This document shows positions 27,543 to 33,902 of a DNA stretch of 33,902 bases, in pieces. The notes below the pieces were generated by a model that saw nothing but the letters and a program-made list of their open reading frames with translations, did no database searches and had not been told where the DNA came from. The stretch comes from an uncultured Gammaproteobacteria bacterium (GTDB taxonomy: Bacteria; Pseudomonadota; Gammaproteobacteria; PS1; Pseudothioglobaceae), in the NCBI GenBank assembly GCA_929200175.1, contig CAKMYR010000003.1, forward strand, positions 1 to 33,902. Direction: 5' to 3'. Positions within the stretch are counted from its first letter, which is position 1, and the number at the start of each line of letters is the position of its first letter. The position numbers and the translations under genes are program-made.

Positions 27543-28007
27543 CTAAAAAATAGCAACTAAATTTGCTTTTTCTATCATATTAAAATCCAACTCTACTGTT
27601 TTTAGCTCTGTCGCTAATTCAATAATATTATCTTTTTCTCTTATGCTTAATATTGTACCTTTAAATTTTCTTTGTCCATCTAAAGCTCTAACTAATCTTA
27701 ACTTAACATCATAACCTAAAAAACGCTGATAATGCTTAACTTTGAATAATGGTCTAGCAATACCTGGAGATGAAACTTCTAAATCATATCTACAATCAAT
27801 CAAACTTTCAACATCAAGAATAGAACTTACTTGTTTTGATGCCAATTCACAATCATTAACACTAATTCCTTTAACTGAATCAATATACAGTCTTAAAATA
27901 TTTTTACTATAACTAGAGATATATTCTATCCCCAGCAACTCATATCCAATATCATTTATAACTGGCTCAACTAAAACAGTAACTTTCTCAACAATTCTGG
28001 TCATCAT
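27543..28007 (-). CDS. rimP: Ribosome maturation factor RimP
   Basis: Needed for 30S subunit maturation. VEKVTVLVEPVINDIGYELLGIEYIS, LRLYIDSVKGISVNDCELASKQVSSILDVESLI and YDLEVSSPGIARPLFKVKHYQRFLGYDVKLRL are characteristic. Length 154 fits. The start is ATGATG; either may serve. There is no ribosome site other than GGGG inside the terminator stem, and the gap to the upstream initiator tRNA holds only that terminator, so expression is likely to come from read-through. First protein gene of rimP-nusA-infB-rbfA-truB-purD. Confidence 0.97.
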   Translation of the reverse strand: MMTRIVEKVTVLVEPVINDIGYELLGIEYISSYSKNILRLYIDSVKGISVNDCELASKQVSSILDVESLIDCRYDLEVSSPGIARPLFKVKHYQRFLGYDVKLRLVRALDGQRKFKGTILSIREKDNIIELATELKTVELDFNMIEKANLVAIF

Positions 28008-28009
28008 TT

Positions 28010-28038
28010 AAATAAAACAAAACCCCTAAATGGGGTTT
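28010..28038 (-). terminator. Intrinsic terminator between initiator tRNA and rimP
   Basis: On the minus strand AAACCCC, loop ATTTA, GGGGTTT, then TGTTTTATTT: a 7-base stem with four G-C pairs and a T-rich tail. It starts 4 bases after the tRNA CCA, and its tail runs to within a few bases of the rimP start. In E. coli the metY-rimP interval also contains terminators, and the operon is transcribed by read-through. Confidence 0.85.
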
Positions 28039-28041
28039 ACT

Positions 28042-28118
<77 letters not shown>

Positions 28119-28131
28119 CTAAATTAAAGAA

Positions 28132-28137
28132 ATTATA
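28132..28137 (-). promoter_or_regulatory. -10 element for initiator tRNA and probably the rimP operon
   Basis: Minus-strand TATAAT with a predicted start about 7 bases before the mature tRNA. TTAAAC lies 18 bases upstream as a weak -35. As no promoter fits in the 34 bases between tRNA and rimP, this may drive the whole operon. Confidence 0.55.
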
Positions 28138-28195
28138 CACTTTTATTATATAATTGTTTAATAGTTTTTAAAACATAATTAACTTAAAAGAATTA

Positions 28196-28201
28196 TATAA
28201 T
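28196..28201 (+). promoter_or_regulatory. -10 element for gshB
   Basis: Plus-strand TATAAT ends 11 bases before the gshB ATG at 28213, predicting a leader of about 5 bases. It overlaps the TTG that the ORF track uses as the start, arguing against that start. Confidence 0.45.
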
Positions 28202-28212
28202 TGCTTAGAATT

Positions 28213-29178
28213 ATGAAATTAATTAAAGTTGGTTTTTTAATGGATGACATTAAAAATATCAAACCAGAAAAAGATTCTTCACTAGCTATGATGTTAGAAG
28301 CTCAATCAAGAGCTTGGGATTGTTATACTTTTGATACAAATGACATGTTTATAGCAGATAATCAAGTATTTGCAAATGTTAGTAAAACAAAAGTATATCA
28401 AGATAAAAAAAAATGGTTTAAAAAAGAAAATAGCAAAGTTATTTCCTTAGATAAATTTGATGTTATTTTTATGCGTAAAGATCCGCCTTTTAATATGAAC
28501 TATATCTACACTACCTATCTTTTAGAGCAAGCTGAAAATAACGGAGTGTTAGTAGTTAATAAACCAAGCTCTCTAAGAGATGCTAATGAAAAATTATTTG
28601 CCATTAATTTCCCTAATTGTATTCCTAAAAGTTTAGTAAGTACCAATAAAGAACAAATTAAAGAATTTATTAAAAAACAAAAAATTGCCATAGTAAAGCC
28701 ATTAGATGGAATGGGAGGCAAAGATATTTTTAAGCTAGAATATAATGATGATAAAACAGATGATATTATAAATTATTTAACTAAAAATGGTAAAAATCAA
28801 ATTATAACTCAACAATTTTTGACTGATATCAAAAAAGGCGATAAAAGAATTTTACTTATTGATGGTAACCCTATTGATTATGCCTTAGCTAGAATACCTT
28901 CTAAAAACAATTTTAAGGGTAATTTAGCTGCTGGAGCTACAGGAATTGGTAAACCCTTAAGTAAAAGAGATTATTGGCTGTGTGAACAAATTGCACCGAC
29001 ACTAAAAGCAAAAAAATTAATTTTTGTTGGGATTGATGTAATTGGAGATTATATCACCGAAATTAATGTTACTAGCCCCACTTGTATTAGAGAATTAGAT
29101 AAAATTTTTAATTTAAATATTGCTGGTAAATTATTAGATGTTATTGCTCATAAATTAGCCAATAAAATACATAATTAA
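28213..29178 (+). CDS. gshB: Glutathione synthetase
   Basis: ATP-grasp ligase joining gamma-glutamylcysteine and glycine. The proteobacterial GshB pattern is clear: KVGFLMDDIKNIKPEKDSSLAMMLEAQSRAW, DVIFMRKDPPFNMNYIYTTYLLE, VNKPSSLRDANEKLFA, VKPLDGMGGKDIF, and ITEINVTSPTCIRELD at the C-terminus. I place the start at the ATG at 28213, not the track TTG at 28201: family proteins begin M-K-L-K-x-G, and TATAAT covers the TTG. Product 321 residues, close to E. coli (316). gshA is not in the window. The gene stands alone and stops 8 bases from the converging crcB. Confidence 0.96.
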   Translation: MKLIKVGFLMDDIKNIKPEKDSSLAMMLEAQSRAWDCYTFDTNDMFIADNQVFANVSKTKVYQDKKKWFKKENSKVISLDKFDVIFMRKDPPFNMNYIYTTYLLEQAENNGVLVVNKPSSLRDANEKLFAINFPNCIPKSLVSTNKEQIKEFIKKQKIAIVKPLDGMGGKDIFKLEYNDDKTDDIINYLTKNGKNQIITQQFLTDIKKGDKRILLIDGNPIDYALARIPSKNNFKGNLAAGATGIGKPLSKRDYWLCEQIAPTLKAKKLIFVGIDVIGDYITEINVTSPTCIRELDKIFNLNIAGKLLDVIAHKLANKIHN

Positions 29179-29186
29179 TAATAAGA

Positions 29187-29585
29187 TTACATAAATAAAC
29201 TTTTGGTATATTTAGCTAAGGTAATACCAATAAACATAAAAAATAAAGAAAGCGCTATATTTAATAAAATATTGATTACAGCCTGAGTATATTGTCCATA
29301 ACTAATCATCTGTAAAGACTCTAATGAAAGTGCTGACATAGTAGTTAAAGATCCAGCAAAACCAACTAATAAAAATAATTTATATGTTTCATTCAAACTT
29401 GTTTTTTCTAATAAAACAATTACTAATATTCCAGCTAAAAAAGAGCCTATAACATTCACAGCCAAAGTTGCATATGGAAGATATTCATTAGTTATATTTT
29501 GAATAAATAATCCCAGATAATAACGCAAACTAGCGCCAATAGTAGCTCCAGATCCAATTATTATAATTGTTGTAACTACATTCAT
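29187..29585 (-). CDS. crcB: Fluoride channel CrcB/Fluc with altered Phe box
   Basis: A 132-residue, four-helix membrane protein of the CrcB/Fluc family, which works as a dual-topology dimer exporting fluoride. GATIGASLRYYLG, the pore-lining TLAVNVIGSFLAG with the conserved Asn, and GFAGSLTTMSALSLE are recognisable. The family's usual TTFSTF is TTMSAL here, so both phenylalanines of the Phe box appear replaced by Met and Leu. Its start overlaps the rarA stop by 4 bases; no fluoride riboswitch can fit there. Confidence 0.92.
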   Translation of the reverse strand: MNVVTTIIIIGSGATIGASLRYYLGLFIQNITNEYLPYATLAVNVIGSFLAGILVIVLLEKTSLNETYKLFLLVGFAGSLTTMSALSLESLQMISYGQYTQAVINILLNIALSLFFMFIGITLAKYTKSLFM

Positions 29586-30826
29586 TTTTTTTGTCTTAAA
29601 ATTTTAAGTTTTTCAGCTATTTTAATTTCTAAACCTCGATTTGTTGGTAAATAATATTGTTGTTCAGATAACTCATCAGGGAAATATTTTTGCCCTTTGG
29701 CTAAAGCATTTGGTTCATTATGCGAATAAATATAACCTTTTCCATAATCTAAATTTTTCATCAAATCAGTAGGAGCATTACACAAATGTTTCGGCACTGA
29801 TAAATGAGAAGTCTTTTTAGCATCTTCCATCGCTTTATTAAATGCGTTATAAACTGCATTAGATTTTGGTGCCACTGCACAATAAACTGCAGCCTGTGCT
29901 ATAGCACGATTACCTTCTTTTGCCCCAACTCGCTCAAATATATCCCAAGCATTTAAAGTAATCTCTAAAGCTCTAGGGTCAGCATTACCAATATCTTCTG
30001 AAGCAATAGCGAGCAATCTTCTAGCAATAACTTTAATATCACAGCCTCCTAATAACATTCTTGCCATCCAATATAAAGCCCCGTCTGGAGAAGAGCCTCT
30101 TACTGATTTATGAAAAGCCGAAAGTTGTTGGTAAAAAATATCTCCCCCTTTATCAAAAACACTAAGTTTTTCTTGTAATATTTTTTTAATATTAGCTAAA
30201 CTAACTACTTTTAAATTAACCAGTGCTATTTGCTCTACGATATTTATTAACCTTCTAGCATCACCATTACTAGTATTTATTATTTGTAATTTAATATTTT
30301 TATCTTTAATCTTTATATTCTTATAATCTAAGGCTTTATCTAGGATTTTTTCTAGTTCTAAAACACTTAATGAATTTAATACATAAATACTAAAGCGTGA
30401 TAACAATGCTCCATTTATTTCAAATGAAGGGTTTTGGGTAGTAGCCCCTATTACAGTTATTAAACCAGACTCCATATATGGTAAAAAAGCATCTTGTTGA
30501 GTTTTATTAAAACCATGAATTTCATCTATAAATAAGACAGTTTGTTGTCCAGAGGTTTGAAATTTTTTAGCTTTTTCAATAATAATTCTAAACTCTTTTA
30601 TACCCTCTAAAGCAGTATTCATATATGCAAAATATCCATTTACTTGACTTGCAATAATCCTTGCTAATGTTGTTTTGCCAGTACCAGGAGGACCCCATAA
30701 AATCATTGAATGTAATTTATTATTTACAATAGCCTGTTTAAGAGGATGATTGTTATTTAAAAGCTCGGATTGACCAAAAAAATCATCTAAGTTTTGTGGT
30801 CTTAAAATTTCTGCAAGTGGTTTCAT
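29582..30826 (-). CDS. rarA: Replication-associated recombination protein A (AAA+ ATPase)
   Basis: Clamp-loader-like AAA+ protein of the RarA/MgsA/WRNIP1 family acting at stalled replication forks. Walker A GPPGTGKT (45-52), Walker B FIDEIHGFN (~98), sensor 1 region IGATTQNPSFEINGALLSR, and the C-terminal HKSVRGSSPDGALYWMARML and ASEDIGNADPRAL are all typical. Length 414 versus 447 in E. coli. In many gammaproteobacteria it lies in lolA-rarA-crcB-serS; here crcB is retained downstream but apbE lies upstream, overlapping by 4 bases. Confidence 0.96.
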   Translation of the reverse strand: MKPLAEILRPQNLDDFFGQSELLNNNHPLKQAIVNNKLHSMILWGPPGTGKTTLARIIASQVNGYFAYMNTALEGIKEFRIIIEKAKKFQTSGQQTVLFIDEIHGFNKTQQDAFLPYMESGLITVIGATTQNPSFEINGALLSRFSIYVLNSLSVLELEKILDKALDYKNIKIKDKNIKLQIINTSNGDARRLINIVEQIALVNLKVVSLANIKKILQEKLSVFDKGGDIFYQQLSAFHKSVRGSSPDGALYWMARMLLGGCDIKVIARRLLAIASEDIGNADPRALEITLNAWDIFERVGAKEGNRAIAQAAVYCAVAPKSNAVYNAFNKAMEDAKKTSHLSVPKHLCNAPTDLMKNLDYGKGYIYSHNEPNALAKGQKYFPDELSEQQYYLPTNRGLEIKIAEKLKILRQKK

Positions 30827-31764
30827 AAATTAATCTTTAATACTTTAAAATGATTTTTTTCGTCCAATATAAATAATACAGATAAATTTAATCTTTTAGC
30901 TAAAATAGCAGCTTTTTGATACCCCATAGCTAAAATAGCTGTAGCATAAGCATCTGCAAGCATATTACTATTATGAATAACACTTACAGAAGATAAATCT
31001 GTTTTTGCTGGTAATCCATTATTTGGATTTAGTATGTGCGCATACTTTTTACCATCCCAAATAAAATAATTACGATAATCACCCGAAGTAGCTATGGTCT
31101 TATTTTTTAAATTTATATTGATTGGATTGCCAAAATTTAAAAATTCAACTCCAATTTTCCAGTCTTTGCCATAAGCTGCAACCTCACCTCCAATCTCTAC
31201 TATAAACTTATTTACTCCTTTTTTTAATAAAAATTTCACAATTTCATCAACAGCATAACCTTTAGCAATAGCTGATAAATTTATATGTATATCTTTTAAT
31301 TTTCTCACTTTTTTATCTGCTAATTGCAAGTTTTTAATCGAAGACAACTCTAAGGATTTTATTATTTGGTTTTTATTCGGCTTATCATTTACTTTATTAC
31401 TACCAAAGCCCCATATATCAATTAATCTACCAATACCAGGATCAAAAAAACCTTTTGTTTGTTTGTAAATTTGCTTTGAATTATGCAAAACAAAAAACAT
31501 ATCATCTGAAATATCTATCCATTCATTTATAGGCGCATTGTTAAGTTTTGATATCTCTGAATTTTTATCCCAATTGGAAAATATACTATTTATTTTAAGA
31601 AGTCTATTCTCAATATCTAATTTTTCAAGTTTAATATCAATAGTTTGAATAGAATAATTTGTCCCCATAGTTTTTCCTTTAATATAATAAGACTTTTCAC
31701 TATAATCTTGAAAAATTGAAAATATTAATATTAAAACTACTTTAAAAGCTATAATCGTATACAT
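30823..31764 (-). CDS. apbE: FAD:protein FMN transferase ApbE
   Basis: Covalently attaches FMN to threonine residues of redox proteins such as Na+-NQR or Rnf subunits. Blocks: KGKTMGTNYSIQ, NLSAIAKGYAVDEIV, VEIGGEVAAYGKDWKIGVE, YFIWDGKKYAHILNPNNGLPAK and MLADAYATAILAMG. The track's 382-residue version includes 69 residues antisense to the transglycosylase gene; I start at the ATG at 31764, giving 313 residues with an N-terminal hydrophobic anchor (IIAFKVVLILIFSIF). No lipobox cysteine follows, unlike many ApbE lipoproteins. The start shares CATG with the divergent gene, and TATAAA lies 7 bases upstream. Confidence 0.94.
   Translation of the reverse strand: MYTIIAFKVVLILIFSIFQDYSEKSYYIKGKTMGTNYSIQTIDIKLEKLDIENRLLKINSIFSNWDKNSEISKLNNAPINEWIDISDDMFFVLHNSKQIYKQTKGFFDPGIGRLIDIWGFGSNKVNDKPNKNQIIKSLELSSIKNLQLADKKVRKLKDIHINLSAIAKGYAVDEIVKFLLKKGVNKFIVEIGGEVAAYGKDWKIGVEFLNFGNPININLKNKTIATSGDYRNYFIWDGKKYAHILNPNNGLPAKTDLSSVSVIHNSNMLADAYATAILAMGYQKAAILAKRLNLSVLFILDEKNHFKVLKINL
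31750..31755 (+). promoter_or_regulatory. -10 element for the lytic transglycosylase gene
   Basis: Consensus TATAAT on the plus strand with exactly 7 bases (CGTATAC) to the ATG at 31763, which predicts transcription starting at or one base before the start codon, so a leaderless mRNA. No good -35 is seen. It lies inside the apbE coding region. Confidence 0.5.
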
Positions 31765-32965
31765 GCTAAAATTTATATTGTGTTTATTATTTACAGCGTT
31801 ATTTTCTTTGCATGCAAATAATACCAAAGTATTAAATTTACAACCAAGTTTCAATGATTTATTACTAAAAATAAGAACCGAAGCCTTAAGTAAAGGAATA
31901 TCTGAAAAAACAATAGATGAAGCCTTAAATAATATAGTTATAGATGAAAAAGTATTAGAAAACTTTCTCAACCAAGCTGAATTTATTCTTAATTTCTGGA
32001 GTTACACAAATTCAAGAGTAAATGATTATCGCATAACAAAAGGTAAAGAGGCCTGGCTAGAAAACAAAGAAATACTAAAAAAAATATTTGATGAATACGG
32101 CGTTAATCCTGCCATTTTAGTAGCTTTTTGGGGCTTAGAAACTAATTACAGCAGAAATTTTGGCAACTTAAATGCAATTAGATCTTTAGTAACTCTTAGT
32201 TTTAATCAGCGTAGAAGTGAATTTTTCTTTAATGAATTAATAATCTTATTAAAACTAATTGACGAAGGGAAAATACCGCTTGAAGTAAAAGGCTCATGGG
32301 CTGGAGCATTAGGCAGTATGCAATTTTTACCTAGCAATATCATGCAATATGGTATTGATAAAAATAACGACAATAAAATAGATTTATGGAATAACAAAGA
32401 AGATATTTTTGCTAGTGCTTCTAATTTTTTACTATCTATTGGCTGGAATAAAGGAGAACGTTGGGGAAGAGAAGTAACAATACCAAAAAAATTTGACTAT
32501 AAATTATCTGGTTTAAAAATTAAAAAATCTATTAATGAGTGGAGTCTTATAGGCATAAAAAATGCAAAAGGCGAAGATCTACCAAAATCAGAAATAAAAG
32601 CCTCATTACTAATGCCAATGGGACATAAAGGGCCTGCTTTTTTAGTATATAACAATTTTCACACTATTTTAAAATGGAATAATTCAATTTTATATGCATT
32701 ATCAGTTGGATATTTATCTGATATTTTAATTAATTCAGTTAAATTAACCTCCAAGCCTATAATTGAACCATCTTTAAGTAAAGAAGATGTTCTTTTTATC
32801 CAAACTAAGCTTAATCATCTAGGATTTGACTCTGGCGAGCCAGATGGCATATCAGGCCCAAAAACTCGTGGCGCAACTAGATCTTATCAAAAAAATAATA
32901 ATTTGCCAGTTGATGGCTATGTAGGTTATGAATTATTACAAAGATTTAAAAATTTGGAACAATAA
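31763..32965 (+). CDS. mltB: MltB-family lytic murein transglycosylase with peptidoglycan-binding domain
   Basis: Cleaves peptidoglycan glycan strands with formation of 1,6-anhydroMurNAc. A signal peptide (MLKFILCLLFTALFSLHA) sends it to the periplasm; no lipobox is seen. The SLT domain has the catalytic E126 in AFWGLETNYSRNFG, then SFNQRRSEFFFNELI and WAGALGSMQFLPSN. Residues ~345-400 (FIQTKLNHLGFDSGEPDGISGPKTRGATRSYQ) are a PG_binding_1 domain, absent from E. coli MltB but common in relatives. Total 400 residues. The ruvX ATG overlaps its TAA by one base. Confidence 0.94.
   Translation: MLKFILCLLFTALFSLHANNTKVLNLQPSFNDLLLKIRTEALSKGISEKTIDEALNNIVIDEKVLENFLNQAEFILNFWSYTNSRVNDYRITKGKEAWLENKEILKKIFDEYGVNPAILVAFWGLETNYSRNFGNLNAIRSLVTLSFNQRRSEFFFNELIILLKLIDEGKIPLEVKGSWAGALGSMQFLPSNIMQYGIDKNNDNKIDLWNNKEDIFASASNFLLSIGWNKGERWGREVTIPKKFDYKLSGLKIKKSINEWSLIGIKNAKGEDLPKSEIKASLLMPMGHKGPAFLVYNNFHTILKWNNSILYALSVGYLSDILINSVKLTSKPIIEPSLSKEDVLFIQTKLNHLGFDSGEPDGISGPKTRGATRSYQKNNNLPVDGYVGYELLQRFKNLEQ
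31772..31777 (-). promoter_or_regulatory. -10 element for apbE
   Basis: Minus-strand TATAAA with exactly 7 bases to the apbE ATG at 31764, mirroring the divergent gene's element. It again predicts a leaderless transcript. It lies inside the transglycosylase coding region. Confidence 0.45.
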
Positions 32966-33396
32966 TGGATGTTAAGACTTACTTAGGGTTTGATGTAGGC
33001 ACTAAAAAAACTGGTATTGCAATAGCAAATAGCTTAACCAATAAAGCTATTGGAATAAAAACTATAAATAATCATAAAAATGGAGCTATTAATTGGGATG
33101 ATTTTGACAAAATTATACATGCTAATAATATAAGCTTATTTATTGTAGGCTTAGCTTTGGATAAAAATTATCAACCACAAAAAATGACTTTTATAGCTAA
33201 ATCATTTGCTAAACAACTAACTAAAAGATATAACATTAAAACTGAATTTATAGATGAATATTTATCATCGTTTGACGCTAAAAAACAATTAAAATATAAT
33301 CATCATCACACAAATGCAGATCGCTCTGTAGTTGATAAGCAATCTTCACAATTAATATTGCAAACTTGGTTAAATGAAAAATTATTCAATAAATAA
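32965..33396 (+). CDS. ruvX: RuvX/YqgF, pre-16S rRNA nuclease (Holliday-junction-resolvase fold)
   Basis: RNase H-fold protein that acts in 16S rRNA 5'-end processing, historically called a putative Holliday junction resolvase. LGFDVGTKKTGIAIANS has the first catalytic Asp; FIVGLALDKNYQPQ, FIDEYLSSFDAKKQL and VDKQSSQLILQTWL are the remaining conserved blocks. Length 143 is typical. The start overlaps the preceding stop (TAATG) and its end overlaps pyrB by 23 bases. The yqgF-pyrB pairing is common in gammaproteobacteria. Confidence 0.94.
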   Translation: MDVKTYLGFDVGTKKTGIAIANSLTNKAIGIKTINNHKNGAINWDDFDKIIHANNISLFIVGLALDKNYQPQKMTFIAKSFAKQLTKRYNIKTEFIDEYLSSFDAKKQLKYNHHHTNADRSVVDKQSSQLILQTWLNEKLFNK

Positions 33397-33902
33397 TAAT
33401 ATCCAACTAAATAAAAATGGCGAATTAATTCATTTATTAGGATTACAAGGTCTTTCAAAAAAACAATTAACCAATATTATTCATTTTGCCAATACCTTTA
33501 TTGATAACAAAGGCAATCTAAAAAAATCAAAAGCATTAAAAGGTATGTCGATAGCTAATCTATTTTTTGAGCCATCAACCCGTACTAGAAATACCTTTGA
33601 AATTGCTGCAAAAAGAAGTAGTGCTAATGTTATTAATGTTGATTTAGCTAATTCTGCAACCAAGAAAAAAGAATCTTTGCTTGATACAATGTATACATTA
33701 CAGGCAATGCAAATAGATATGTTTGTTATTAGACACAAACAAAATGGACTACCTCATTATGTTGCTAATAATATTAATAATAATATAGCTATTTTAAATG
33801 CTGGAGATGGTGTTAATGCCCATCCAACTCAAGCTTTATTAGATATGCTAACTATCTATCAATATAAAAAAACTTTTACAAATTTATCAGTAGCTATTGT
33901 AG
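33374..33902 (+). CDS. pyrB: Aspartate carbamoyltransferase catalytic subunit, 3' end cut by the window
   Basis: Missing from the ORF track because no stop is reached; only an antisense shadow (33481-33738) is listed. From the ATG at 33374 the frame reads through to the window end, about 176 residues. It condenses aspartate with carbamoyl phosphate in pyrimidine synthesis. The carbamoyl-phosphate site FFEPSTRTRNTFEIAAKR is unmistakable, with LANSATKKKESLLDT and NAGDGVNAHPTQALLDML following. The start lies in ruvX with a 23-base overlap and begins MKNYSINNNIQLNKNGELIH; the next GLQGLSKKQL matches the family start. No PyrI or PyrC is visible. Confidence 0.95.
   Translation, partial: MKNYSINNNIQLNKNGELIHLLGLQGLSKKQLTNIIHFANTFIDNKGNLKKSKALKGMSIANLFFEPSTRTRNTFEIAAKRSSANVINVDLANSATKKKESLLDTMYTLQAMQIDMFVIRHKQNGLPHYVANNINNNIAILNAGDGVNAHPTQALLDMLTIYQYKKTFTNLSVAIV

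Noticed and set aside
29586-29640. Fluoride riboswitch before crcB
   Set aside because: The crcB start lies within the rarA 3' end with a 4-base overlap; there is no leader in which a riboswitch could fold independently.
31765-31971. 69-residue N-terminal extension of apbE in the ORF track
   Set aside because: It is antisense to the signal peptide and start of the transglycosylase gene, lacks family similarity, and an ATG with a promoter-like element lies at 31764.

Overview
The window is a compact, strongly A+T-rich chromosomal segment of a gammaproteobacterium, with almost every base assigned to a gene. The gene orders support the class: initiator tRNA-rimP-nusA-infB-rbfA-truB matches the E. 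coli metY-nusA-infB operon, rsmI lies divergent from yraN-dolP, mnmG is followed by rsmG, and ruvX precedes pyrB. A low-GC genome, very short intergenic gaps, convergent genes that touch or overlap, and a single tkt-gap-pgk-pyk-fbaA cluster fit the SUP05/Thioglobus group and related sulfur-oxidising clam or mussel symbionts. That placement is inference; no RuBisCO, sulfur-oxidation or rRNA gene is present to confirm it.

Layout. 1-2975 (+): end of homoserine dehydrogenase, threonine synthase and cysteine synthase B, a threonine/cysteine unit. 3009-8796 (-): mnmG, rsmG, an AsmA-like membrane-anchored protein, tatD, rluC and ubiA, tightly packed and mostly for RNA modification. 8828-9872 (-): an unrecognised unit of two 158-residue ORFs and a 32-residue ORF, with its own promoter-like sequence. 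9924-16724 (-): tkt, gap, pgk, pyk, fbaA, the reversible trunk of the Calvin cycle and glycolysis plus pyruvate kinase. 16725-17105: a 304-base gene-free stretch with hairpins, then elongator tRNA-Met. 17200-20488: coaE (+), then rsmI-tlpA-like-ferredoxin (-), divergent from yraN-dolP (+). 20491-28118 (-): initiator tRNA-rimP-nusA-infB-rbfA-truB-purD-rnhB. 28213-29178 (+): gshB. 29187-31764 (-): apbE-rarA-crcB, overlapping by 4 bases at each junction. 31763-33902 (+): lytic transglycosylase-ruvX-pyrB, with pyrB cut by the right edge and absent from the ORF track.

Most of the window is housekeeping. The least explained part is the three-ORF unit before mnmG. The best regulatory observations are the apbE/transglycosylase start region, where two start codons share CATG and each has a -10-like hexamer 7 bases upstream; the terminator that forms essentially the whole gap between initiator tRNA and rimP; a possible shared dyad near tkt and pgk; and an orphan hairpin/terminator that could mark a small RNA. 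Two tRNA peculiarities stand out: a U1/U72 end in the initiator, and an A31/C39 mismatch in the elongator. CrcB also appears to lack both phenylalanines of the Fluc Phe box. No mobile element, CRISPR array, phage gene or defence system was seen.
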